Assembly: GCA_027491335.1 (NCBI GenBank)
Contig: JAIXWJ010000045.1
Location: 1 to 41,283, forward strand
DNA: 41,283 nt
Origin: Actinomycetes bacterium
GTDB taxonomy: Bacteria; Actinomycetota; Acidimicrobiia; Acidimicrobiales; Ilumatobacteraceae
Direction: 5' to 3'
Part shown: positions 31,813-41,283 of the stretch, one piece after another
Layout: every line of letters starts with the position of its first letter
Numbering within the stretch: position 1 is the stretch's first letter
Notes under the pieces: model-generated
What the model was told of the DNA's origin: nothing
Databases searched by the model: none
What the model saw: the letters and a program-made list of their open reading frames with translations, nothing else
Made by a program: the position numbers and the translations under genes

Positions 31813-33594
31813 ATGACCATCACACCCGCTCCCCAACCGCGCGACCTCGACGCGGAGCAACTACGCGACATCGAACGATTCGAACTGGCGATCGATCAAT
31901 ACCTGAAAGGCGAGATCGGCGAGGACGTCTTCCGCGTGATGCGCCTGAACAACGGCATCTACGGACAACGCCAAGGCGGCACCAACCAGATGGTGCGCAT
32001 CAAGTTGCCCGCGGGAACCATCACCCCCGAACAACTGGATCTGATGGGTCGTTTGTCCACCGAGTTCTCCCGCGGTTGGGGCCACATCACCACGCGCCAG
32101 AACATCCAGTTCCACTTCGTCGAACTCACCCGCATCCCGGCGCTGCTGCGCGAACTGGCCGCGGTGGGTCTCACCTCGCGCGAGGCCTGCGGCGACACCG
32201 TGCGCAACGTGATGGCCTGCCATCTGGCCGGAGCATGCCCGTACGAGAAGATCGACGTCACCCCGTGGGCCGAGGCCGTGTTCCGTCACTTCGTGCGCAA
32301 TCCGTTGGGTCAGCGTCTGCCCCGCAAGTTCAAGGTGAACTTCTCGGGCTGCAGCACCGACTGCGGTCAGGCGATGTTCAACGACGTCGGAGTGGTGGCG
32401 GTGTCGCGCACGAACGACGACGGTTCGATCGAGCAAGGATTCCGCGTCTACATCGCCGGTGGTTTGGGCGCCACGCCGCATCCGGCGTTGGCCCTCGAGG
32501 ACTTCACCACCCGCGAGGAACTGCTGCCCACCATCGAAGCAGTGCTGCGCGTGTTCGAGCAGACCGGCAACCGCGACAACAAGTTGCGCGCTCGTCTGAA
32601 GTGGGTCGTGGATCAGTTGGGAATCGACGAAGTCCGTCGTCGGGTCATCAAGATCCGTCACACACTGCCCGCGTCCTCCACGTGGCCCGGTGGCATTCCG
32701 CCGGAAGTGGTGGCCGCCGGTGACGCACCCGCCGGCAAGGCCGGCGAAGCCACCGCGGTCGGCCAGGGCGTGGCGGTCACGTTGCGCAGCAGCGATCCGT
32801 ACACGCGTTGGGAGCAGACGAGCGTCATCCGTGGCGCCGGCAACGGCTCGGTGTCGGCGGTCGCCTACGCGGCCATCGGCGACATCACCGCCTCGCAGTT
32901 CACGTCGTTGGCGGCCATTCAGCGCGAGCTCGGTGCCGACGTGCGTTTGTCGAACCGTCAGAACGTCGTGTTCCGCGGATTGCGCGAGGACCAGTTGGCC
33001 ACGTTGTACGCGCGACTCGAAGCCATCGGCATGGCCCGCCCCGGCGCCGAGTTGGCTCGCGACGTGGTGGCCTGCCCCGGCGCCGACACCTGCAACATCG
33101 CGGTGACGCAGAGCCGCGGCTTGGCCAAGGCCATCGGCGAGCAGTTGGAGGAAGAGGGACTGGCCGAGGTCGGCGGAGTGCGCATCAACATTTCCGGCTG
33201 CACCAACAGTTGCGGACAGCACCACGCCTCCGACATCGGATTCTTCGGCGCCGAGCGACGCGCCAACGGCAAGGCCATTCCGGGTTATCAGATGTTGCTC
33301 GGTGGCTTCGTCGGCGACGAACAGATCCACTTCGGACAAAAGGCGTTGCGCCTGCCGGCCAAGAATGCGCCGGTGGCCGCGGCCCGCGTGATTCGCCGTT
33401 ACGCCGAGGAGCGCAAGGCCGGAGAGCCGTTCCAGGAATGGCTCGCTCGTTCCGGTGGAGCCGCCAAGGTGGCCGAGGGTCTGAAGGATCTGGATCAGAT
33501 CCCCACCCCCGACGAGGCCCCCGACTTCTACGTGGACTTCGACGAAACCAGCCCCTTCGCGGTCAACGTCGCCGAGTCCGAGTGCGCCACCTGA
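31813..33594 (+). CDS. Siroheme sulfite/nitrite reductase (assimilatory, ferredoxin type)
   Basis: 593 aa, two tandem ferrodoxin-like plus siroheme-binding halves. Reduces sulfite to sulfide (or nitrite to ammonia) with six electrons; the operon argues for sulfite. The C-terminal half carries the [4Fe-4S]/siroheme ligands C421, C427 (ACPGADTCNIA) and C463, C467 (SGCTNSCGQHH), the same spacing as known SirA/NirA enzymes. The N-terminal half also has a C-x5-C plus C-x3-C set: C136, C142 (ACHLAGACPYEK) and C180, C184 (SGCSTDCGQ). TTRQNIQFHFVEL is the family's basic substrate region. AGGAG lies about 8 nt before ATG 31813. Ends back-to-back with the monooxygenase stop (no gap). Confidence 0.93.
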   Translation: MTITPAPQPRDLDAEQLRDIERFELAIDQYLKGEIGEDVFRVMRLNNGIYGQRQGGTNQMVRIKLPAGTITPEQLDLMGRLSTEFSRGWGHITTRQNIQFHFVELTRIPALLRELAAVGLTSREACGDTVRNVMACHLAGACPYEKIDVTPWAEAVFRHFVRNPLGQRLPRKFKVNFSGCSTDCGQAMFNDVGVVAVSRTNDDGSIEQGFRVYIAGGLGATPHPALALEDFTTREELLPTIEAVLRVFEQTGNRDNKLRARLKWVVDQLGIDEVRRRVIKIRHTLPASSTWPGGIPPEVVAAGDAPAGKAGEATAVGQGVAVTLRSSDPYTRWEQTSVIRGAGNGSVSAVAYAAIGDITASQFTSLAAIQRELGADVRLSNRQNVVFRGLREDQLATLYARLEAIGMARPGAELARDVVACPGADTCNIAVTQSRGLAKAIGEQLEEEGLAEVGGVRINISGCTNSCGQHHASDIGFFGAERRANGKAIPGYQMLLGGFVGDEQIHFGQKALRLPAKNAPVAAARVIRRYAEERKAGEPFQEWLARSGGAAKVAEGLKDLDQIPTPDEAPDFYVDFDETSPFAVNVAESECAT

Positions 33595-35373
<1,779 letters not shown>

Positions 35374-35380
35374 CGCTTCC

Positions 35381-36466
35381 TCACTTCACCAAATCCAACG
35401 CGTCATGGTCGAGTGCCTGTTGGCCATGTTGCGTGGCCATCTTCACGAACAAGTCATCGCCACGTTCGGTGCGGGCCGCCATCGATGTGGCCAACACGGT
35501 GATGACGAGACCCCACAACGAACCGAACCGGTAGTCGCGCCAACAGGTGTCGACGTCGTAGTCCACACCGGCGGCGTTCATGCGGGTCCGATACGACTCC
35601 AGCAGGTCCCGTTCCACGTCGCGACGGCGTTCGGGCGTGAAGCTTCCGGCAATCATGTAGGCGACGTCCACCATGCCCAGACCCTGGTTGGCGGTCTGCC
35701 AGTCCACGATCACCAACGGTGGTGCGTCGGGCGTGCGCGCGAAGAGGAAGTTGTCGGGGCGGAAGTCGTAATGCGCCAACGTGAGCGGTGTTCCCGAACC
35801 CTGCGCCCATCGTTCCACGTGCGGCGCGAAATCCTGAACGATGCGCGCGATCGGTTCTTCCAAACGCGCTCCGAGTCGCTCCATGAAGGCGGGCAACATC
35901 ATGGAATAGAACATCGACAAAACCGCCGCCCGCTCTTCGACGGTGGCGGGATTCGGTGCGATCTCGTCCAGGGTGGGGTCGCCCCAACGAGGAGCGTGCA
36001 TCAACACCGCTTGCTCGATGGCCAACTCGGCCTCGTCGAGACTGAGACCGACGAACTGATCGCCCTGCTCGGATCCGCTCAAATCCTCCATGATGAGACA
36101 GAACTGCTGGGCCTCCAGATTCAAAGCCGCGTGGTGGCACTTCGGAGCGCGAACACTCACCGTGGACGCGATGCGACTGTAGAAGTTGAACTCGGTGACG
36201 TAGGCCGTGCCACCGAACCCCGTGGCCCTCGCGGTCTCGTCCAACGACGGGAACTTGCCCATCACGGTGGCCGGTCGACCCGCGGGTTCGCTCCACGTCA
36301 GCGAGAACCGACCGTTGCATCCGGTCTGGCCAGTGCCCACGAATCCATCGAATCGACAGTCGAGCAACGTCGCCCCCGCCGACACGCCCGCGTCATCGAG
36401 CACGCGGGCCATCCACGCGGTGTCGATCGTTCGCGGATCGCTACGAATGTCCTGAATTTCCCCCAT
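35381..36466 (-). CDS. APH/ECK-fold phosphotransferase family protein
   Basis: 361 aa. The C-terminal lobe has the catalytic loop [13 protein letters not shown] (H-x-D-x4-N) and the metal-binding VDWQTA of the aminoglycoside-phosphotransferase/choline-kinase fold; [10 protein letters not shown] is the hinge region typical of the APH-like kinases found beside acyl-CoA dehydrogenase and monooxygenase genes. It would phosphorylate a small-molecule hydroxyl with ATP, but the substrate is unknown and antibiotic resistance should not be assumed. GGGGG 7 nt before ATG 36466 is the ribosome-binding site. Its stop is 7 bp before the monooxygenase start. Confidence 0.87.
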   Translation of the reverse strand: MGEIQDIRSDPRTIDTAWMARVLDDAGVSAGATLLDCRFDGFVGTGQTGCNGRFSLTWSEPAGRPATVMGKFPSLDETARATGFGGTAYVTEFNFYSRIASTVSVRAPKCHHAALNLEAQQFCLIMEDLSGSEQGDQFVGLSLDEAELAIEQAVLMHAPRWGDPTLDEIAPNPATVEERAAVLSMFYSMMLPAFMERLGARLEEPIARIVQDFAPHVERWAQGSGTPLTLAHYDFRPDNFLFARTPDAPPLVIVDWQTANQGLGMVDVAYMIAGSFTPERRRDVERDLLESYRTRMNAAGVDYDVDTCWRDYRFGSLWGLVITVLATSMAARTERGDDLFVKMATQHGQQALDHDALDLVK

Positions 36467-36528
36467 GTGACAACCCCCGAATTCCTACCGACAACCGTAG
36501 ACCGCGGGCGGGCGCATTGGCACGCCCG

Positions 36529-36534
36529 TAGCCT
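36529..36534 (+). promoter_or_regulatory. -10 element of the LLM oxidoreductase gene
   Basis: TAGCCT lies 6 nt before GTG 36541, the same hexamer and spacing as at cysH. Confidence 0.45.
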
Positions 36535-36540
36535 GAACTC

Positions 36541-37428
36541 GTGAGCCTCGTGTCCGGAATTCGTGTCGGCATTCAGTTGCCCGAGGTCGAACGGGTGGTG
36601 CGCTGGCCCGAGTATCGCGACATGGTGCGAGCCGCCGAAGGGAACGCTTTCGACAGCATGTGGCTGGGCGATCACCTGCTGTACCGCGGCGACGGTCGCC
36701 CCGAGCGGGGACCCTGGGAGGCATGGACCATGTTGGCCGCCTTGGCCGCCGAGACCGAACGCATCGAGTTCGGTCCGTTGGTGGCCTGCGCCGGTTTCCA
36801 TCCGCCGGCGGTGCTGGCCAAGATGGCCGCCACCGTCGACGAGATCAGCGGTGGACGATTCGTCCTCGGTCTCGGCGCCGGCTGGAATCGGCCCGAGTTC
36901 GACGCGTTCGGCGTTCCGTTCGATCGTCGCGCCGCGCGTTTCGAGGAGGCATTGGCCATCATCGAACCCCTCGTGGCCGGTCGTCGCGTCACGCGACACG
37001 GCGAGTTCCATGACATCGACGACGCCGTGTTGTTGCCCACACCCCTGCGCCCCGTACCCATCATGGTCGGCTCCGTGGGCGATCGAGTGTTGCGCGCCGC
37101 CCTGCCCACGGCCACTTGGTGGAACACCTGGTTCGACTGGTTCGGCAACTCCGCCGAGGGCTTCGCCGCACTGAACGAACGGATCTCCCAATTGTGCGCG
37201 GACGTGGGTCGCGACCAAACCACGTTGAAGCGCAGTGCGTGCCTGTTGGTGGTGACTGACCCCGATGCCGGAGAGCGGCCCCGCCCCGTCGACTATTCGG
37301 CGGCGACTCTCGCGGACGTGTGCGCCCGCATTCTCGAACTACGCGACGCCGGTGCCGACGAAGTGATCCTGGTCAGCGATCCCATCGACCGCCGCAGCAT
37401 CGAACGCCTCGCCGAAGCAATCAGGTGA
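36541..37428 (+). CDS. LLM-class flavin-dependent oxidoreductase
   Basis: 295 aa, luciferase-like TIM barrel using FMN or F420. It begins RVGIQLPEVERVVRWPEY, then FDSMWLGDHLLY (about 38-49), ALAAETERIEFGPLVACAGF, GRFVLGLGAGWNRPEFDAFG, and LRPVPIMVGSVGDRVLRAA. The GAGW and the PEF/FG motif are usual for F420-dependent members common in actinobacteria, but FMN cannot be excluded. GTG 36541 is set by a TAGCCT -10 6 nt upstream. Divergent from the phosphotransferase-monooxygenase operon, with which it might share a catabolic task; this is inference. Confidence 0.9.
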   Translation: MSLVSGIRVGIQLPEVERVVRWPEYRDMVRAAEGNAFDSMWLGDHLLYRGDGRPERGPWEAWTMLAALAAETERIEFGPLVACAGFHPPAVLAKMAATVDEISGGRFVLGLGAGWNRPEFDAFGVPFDRRAARFEEALAIIEPLVAGRRVTRHGEFHDIDDAVLLPTPLRPVPIMVGSVGDRVLRAALPTATWWNTWFDWFGNSAEGFAALNERISQLCADVGRDQTTLKRSACLLVVTDPDAGERPRPVDYSAATLADVCARILELRDAGADEVILVSDPIDRRSIERLAEAIR

Positions 37429-37433
37429 CCATC

Positions 37434-40088
37434 ATGACTCGACGCACGGGCATGACGGTCGTGGGAGCGATGCTGAGCATCGGGTTCTCCGTGCTCTCAT
37501 TGCACCCCGTCGCGGCGAGCGTCGAGCAACTTCCGAGCGAAACGCCGAGCGACACGCCAGGCGACACGACGATCACCTCACTCATCGTCGAGCGGCTGCC
37601 CGGACGAACGGCTTTGGCCGCGCAATCCGTGGTGGAGGACATCGTCGATGTCGAGGCCCGTCGGGGCAAACAGCTCGGCGAGCGGTTCGAGACGATCGTT
37701 CTGGACGAACCCATCACCGTGGACGAGGCCGAGGAAGTCGCGAAGTCACTGGAACGCGACGGATTGGTGGTGTCGGCATCGCCCGACTATCCGAGGTACG
37801 CCTCCGTCGCCCCGAACGACCCCGAGTGGTCGAACCAATGGTCTCTGCGGGCGTTCAACGGTTCGACGAACGCCGGCATCGGCGTGGAGGGGGCCTGGAC
37901 CTCGGTGCCGGGTGCCAACGACGTCGTGGTGGCCGTCATCGACACCGGCCGACCGAAGTTCAACGGAAACGATCACCCGGACATGAACGGCAACGTGGTG
38001 CCGGGCTACGACTTCATGACGTTGTCCGGCGGTGGTCGCGACCCCCGCGACGGAAACGGCTGGGATGCGAACGAGACCGACGAGGGCGACTGGGAAACCG
38101 CCGGCCAATGCGCCGGAGGTGCACCGGCCTCGAACCAGAACAGCTCGTGGCATGGTTCGCACGTGGCCGGCATCATCGCCGCCGAATCGAACAACGGACT
38201 CGGCATCGCCGGCATCAACCCCCGCGCCAAGGTGCAACACATCCGAATTCTCGGAGCGTGCGGCGGGATCACCTCCGACGAAATCGCCGCCATTCGTTGG
38301 GCCGCCGGACTCCCGGTGCCCGCGCAGAACGGCAACGCGGCGCCACCGATCAACCCCACTCCGGCCAAGGTGATCAACCTCAGCCTCGGTGGGGAGAGCC
38401 CGTGCAGCGACGCCGAACAAGCCGCCATCAACGCCGCCGTCAACGCCGGCAGCATCGTGGTGGTGGCGGCCGGCAACAGCAGCCTCGACCTCGATGTGAA
38501 CGATTACGCACCGGCGAACTGCAACAACGTGATCACCGTTGCAGCCACGACCCAGAACGGATCCCGCCTGAGCCAATCGAATTACGGCTCCACCGTCGAG
38601 ATCGCCGCACCGGGAAACGCGATTCGTTCCACCATGAACGCCGGCACCACCACGACCACGTCATCGTGGACGTACACCGACAAATCCGGCACCAGCATGG
38701 CCACACCGATCGTGGCCGGCGTGGTGTCGTTGATGTTGTCGTACCAACCGACTCTCACGTTCGTCGACGCTCGCTACATCCTGCAACAGTCGGCCTCGGC
38801 CTTTCCGGGTGGCTCCACCTGCGGCAGTAGCCCATCCAACACCGTCTTCTGCGGTGACGGCATCGTGAACGCCACCGGCGCGTTGCAAGCCTTGACGAAC
38901 TACAACCGGCGAGGCGCCCTGGTCGATATCACTCCGAATCGCGTGCTCGACACCCGTGACGGAACGGGCGGCGTGCCGCGCGAGCGCGTCGGCAACTTCT
39001 CGGGAACCGCGAACGACTTGCGTTTCCGCGTCCTCGGCGCCGGTGGGGTTCCGAACCTCGGCGTGGCCGCCGTGTCGCTGAACGTGACCGCCACCCAAAC
39101 GTCGGCCCCCGACGAGGGCGGTTACGTCACCGTGTACCCCTGCTCGACCGGGCGACCCGACGTCTCCAACATCAACTTCACCAGCGGCCAGATCGTGCCC
39201 AACGCCGTCATCTTGTCGGCGGGCTCCGGTGAGATCTGTTTCCACGTCTACGGATCCGCCCACCTCATCGTCGACGTGTATGGCTGGCTGCCGTTCGGCG
39301 CGGGCTTCACCACGGTGACTCCCAATCGCGTGATGGACACCCGCAACGGAATCGGTGTGGCGAACGTGGCGCGCGTCGGCAACTTCACCGGAACCGCTCC
39401 GGACTTGGCGTTCACCGTGCTCGGTGCCGACGGCATTCCCACCTCGGATGTGTCGGCCGTGTCGCTGAACGTGACCGCCACCCAAACCTCGGCCCCCAAC
39501 GAGGGTGGCTACGTCACCGTGTACCCGTGCGCCGTCGGACGACCCGACGTCTCCAACATCAACTTCACCAACGGTCAGATCACGGCGAACATGGTCATCG
39601 TCCCCGTGGACATCAACGGTCGGATATGTCTGCACGTGTTCGGTGCCGCCCACCTGATCATCGACGTCAACGGCTGGTTCACGACGGGGGCCGGCTTCAC
39701 CACCGTGGACCCCAGCCGAATCATGGACACTCGCGACGGAACCGGTGACGTGACACGGGCTCGCGTTGGCAACTTCACCGGAACCGGCACCGACCTGGTG
39801 TTCACCGCCGTGGGCCGTGGCGGGGTGCCCGCCACCGGGGTGTCGGCCGTGTCGCTGAACGTGACCGCGACCGAGACGTCGGCCCCCAACGTGGGCGGCT
39901 ACGTCACGGTGTACCCCTGCGACACCGGGCGACCGAACGTGTCCAACATCAACTTCCGCGACCGCCAGATCGTGGCCAATGCGGTCACCGTTCCGGTCGA
40001 CGGGAGTGGGCGGATTTGTCTGCACGTGTACGGCTCGGCCCACCTGATCATCGACGTCAACGGCTGGTTCCCCGGCGACACCCCCTAA
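37434..40088 (+). CDS. Secreted S8 (subtilisin-like) serine protease with three C-terminal repeats
   Basis: 884 aa. A signal peptide (VVGAMLSIGFSVLSLHPVAA) leads to an N-terminal region (about 35-115) that looks like an I9-type propeptide, then the peptidase S8 domain with Asp170 (VAVIDTG), His240 (SWHGSHVAGI) and Ser421 (SGTSMATPIVAG), the complete triad. From about residue 500 three repeats of 129-130 aa follow, each with NRVLDTR near the start and HLIVDVYGW or HLIIDVNGWF at the end. These secreted-protein domains are frequent in Actinobacteria and have no settled function. ATG 37434 is preferred because AGGTGA lies just upstream; GTG 37425, overlapping the LLM stop as GTGA, is the alternative. 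No wall anchor is visible. Confidence 0.92.
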   Translation: MTRRTGMTVVGAMLSIGFSVLSLHPVAASVEQLPSETPSDTPGDTTITSLIVERLPGRTALAAQSVVEDIVDVEARRGKQLGERFETIVLDEPITVDEAEEVAKSLERDGLVVSASPDYPRYASVAPNDPEWSNQWSLRAFNGSTNAGIGVEGAWTSVPGANDVVVAVIDTGRPKFNGNDHPDMNGNVVPGYDFMTLSGGGRDPRDGNGWDANETDEGDWETAGQCAGGAPASNQNSSWHGSHVAGIIAAESNNGLGIAGINPRAKVQHIRILGACGGITSDEIAAIRWAAGLPVPAQNGNAAPPINPTPAKVINLSLGGESPCSDAEQAAINAAVNAGSIVVVAAGNSSLDLDVNDYAPANCNNVITVAATTQNGSRLSQSNYGSTVEIAAPGNAIRSTMNAGTTTTTSSWTYTDKSGTSMATPIVAGVVSLMLSYQPTLTFVDARYILQQSASAFPGGSTCGSSPSNTVFCGDGIVNATGALQALTNYNRRGALVDITPNRVLDTRDGTGGVPRERVGNFSGTANDLRFRVLGAGGVPNLGVAAVSLNVTATQTSAPDEGGYVTVYPCSTGRPDVSNINFTSGQIVPNAVILSAGSGEICFHVYGSAHLIVDVYGWLPFGAGFTTVTPNRVMDTRNGIGVANVARVGNFTGTAPDLAFTVLGADGIPTSDVSAVSLNVTATQTSAPNEGGYVTVYPCAVGRPDVSNINFTNGQITANMVIVPVDINGRICLHVFGAAHLIIDVNGWFTTGAGFTTVDPSRIMDTRDGTGDVTRARVGNFTGTGTDLVFTAVGRGGVPATGVSAVSLNVTATETSAPNVGGYVTVYPCDTGRPNVSNINFRDRQIVANAVTVPVDGSGRICLHVYGSAHLIIDVNGWFPGDTP
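38925..40085 (+). repeat. Three tandem repeats in the S8 protease gene
   Basis: Equivalent codons of the NR(V/I)(L/M)DTR motif start at 38940, 39327 and 39717, giving periods of 387 and 390 bp. Copies share VSLNVTAT(Q/E)TSAP, GGYVTVYPC, (D/N)VSNINF and the C-terminal GW motif. Copies 2 and 3 are closest. Confidence 0.9.
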
Positions 40089-40097
40089 CCAAAACCA

Positions 40098-40162
40098 AAA
40101 TGCGACAATTTGTCGCTTTACGTACATGAGCCGTGTACACAAAGCGACAATTTGTCGCATTT
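40098..40162. repeat. 65-bp nested inverted repeat between the two S8 protease genes
   Basis: Two copies of the 15-bp palindrome GCGACAA-T-TTGTCGC (40102-40116 and 40144-40158) are the cores of a larger inverted repeat: 40098-40126 pairs with 40134-40162 with three mismatches around a 7-nt centre. It lies 9 bp after the first protease stop and 78 bp before the second protease start. It may be a paired operator or a structured terminator; no strong T run follows. A small non-coding mobile element cannot be excluded, but I see no target-site duplication. Confidence 0.88.
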
Positions 40163-40240
40163 GAGTCTTGACCAAACGCTGATTCAGATAAGTACGTGTC
40201 TACCGACAACCTCTAGCATTTCGAGGGTCGGGAGAGACAC

Positions 40241-41283
<1,043 letters not shown>

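Noticed and set aside
35381-36466. Aminoglycoside resistance gene
   Set aside because: Only the general APH fold motifs are present; the context is metabolic and nothing points to an antibiotic substrate.
38661-40175. 504-aa minus-strand frame opposite the S8 protease repeats
   Set aside because: It mirrors the tandem repeats of the real gene and carries no recognisable domain.

Overview
The window reads as chromosomal DNA of a high-GC Gram-positive bacterium, most likely an actinobacterium of the Acidimicrobiia (Ilumatobacter-like). This placement is inference. It rests on two DUF222/HNH (13E12-type) genes, an actinobacterial-type LexA box, an LPxTG surface protein, secreted subtilases with C-terminal repeats ending in DVNGWF, a tRNA-Arg without encoded CCA, and many genes that look leaderless (TANNNT placed 6-7 nt before the start codon). 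No rRNA, CRISPR array, integrase or transposase was seen.

Layout. 1-3.8 kb: the end of a lipoprotein gene, a conserved hypothetical, an acyltransferase-3/SGNH membrane protein and an NAD-dependent epimerase. 3.8-6.1 kb: a DUF4287/DUF1801-like protein, then a tightly coupled trio of FMN reductase, small membrane protein and SRPBCC protein. 6-9.5 kb: a DUF222/HNH protein, an AhpD-like gene interrupted by one in-frame TGA, an ACT-domain protein and a DJ-1/PfpI protein. 9.5-13.3 kb: tRNA-Arg(CCT), then an AT-richer block holding a 929-aa BspA/Listeria-Bacteroides-repeat LPxTG surface protein, divergent from a TetR regulator with a palindromic operator candidate between them. 13.8-18.7 kb: an acidic hypothetical, tryptophan 2,3-dioxygenase preceded by a 17-codon coupled leader ORF, aldehyde dehydrogenase, SelO and a cold-shock protein with a clear terminator. 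18.9-27.2 kb: a second DUF222/HNH gene behind a LexA box, a class V aminotransferase, RF3, a penicillin-acylase-family lipoprotein and a DEAD-box helicase.

27.3-33.6 kb is a compact assimilatory sulfate-reduction operon: APS reductase (cysH), sulfate adenylyltransferase (cysD, cysN), both siroheme-making enzymes (precorrin-2 dehydrogenase and SUMT), an 85-aa unknown and a siroheme sulfite/nitrite reductase. It covers activation of sulfate, reduction to sulfite, synthesis of the siroheme cofactor and reduction to sulfide. 33.6-37.4 kb carries a Baeyer-Villiger-type monooxygenase, an APH-fold phosphotransferase and an LLM flavin oxidoreductase. 37.4 kb to the end holds two secreted S8 proteases separated by a nested inverted repeat; the second runs off the window.

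The strongest unusual signal is the AhpD-like gene at 7288-8277. Its only interruption is a TGA exactly where the second cysteine of the catalytic CxxC of the AhpD family should be (ECHY-TGA-TSSH). Both sides are in the same frame, and a small hairpin follows at bacterial-SECIS distance, so it is probably a selenoprotein that ordinary gene calling splits in two. Other signals worth attention are an overlapping divergent promoter with start codons 18 bp apart at 818/836, the coupled leader ORF before tryptophan dioxygenase, the SOS box before an HNH gene, the TetR operator, and the 65-bp nested inverted repeat between the proteases.
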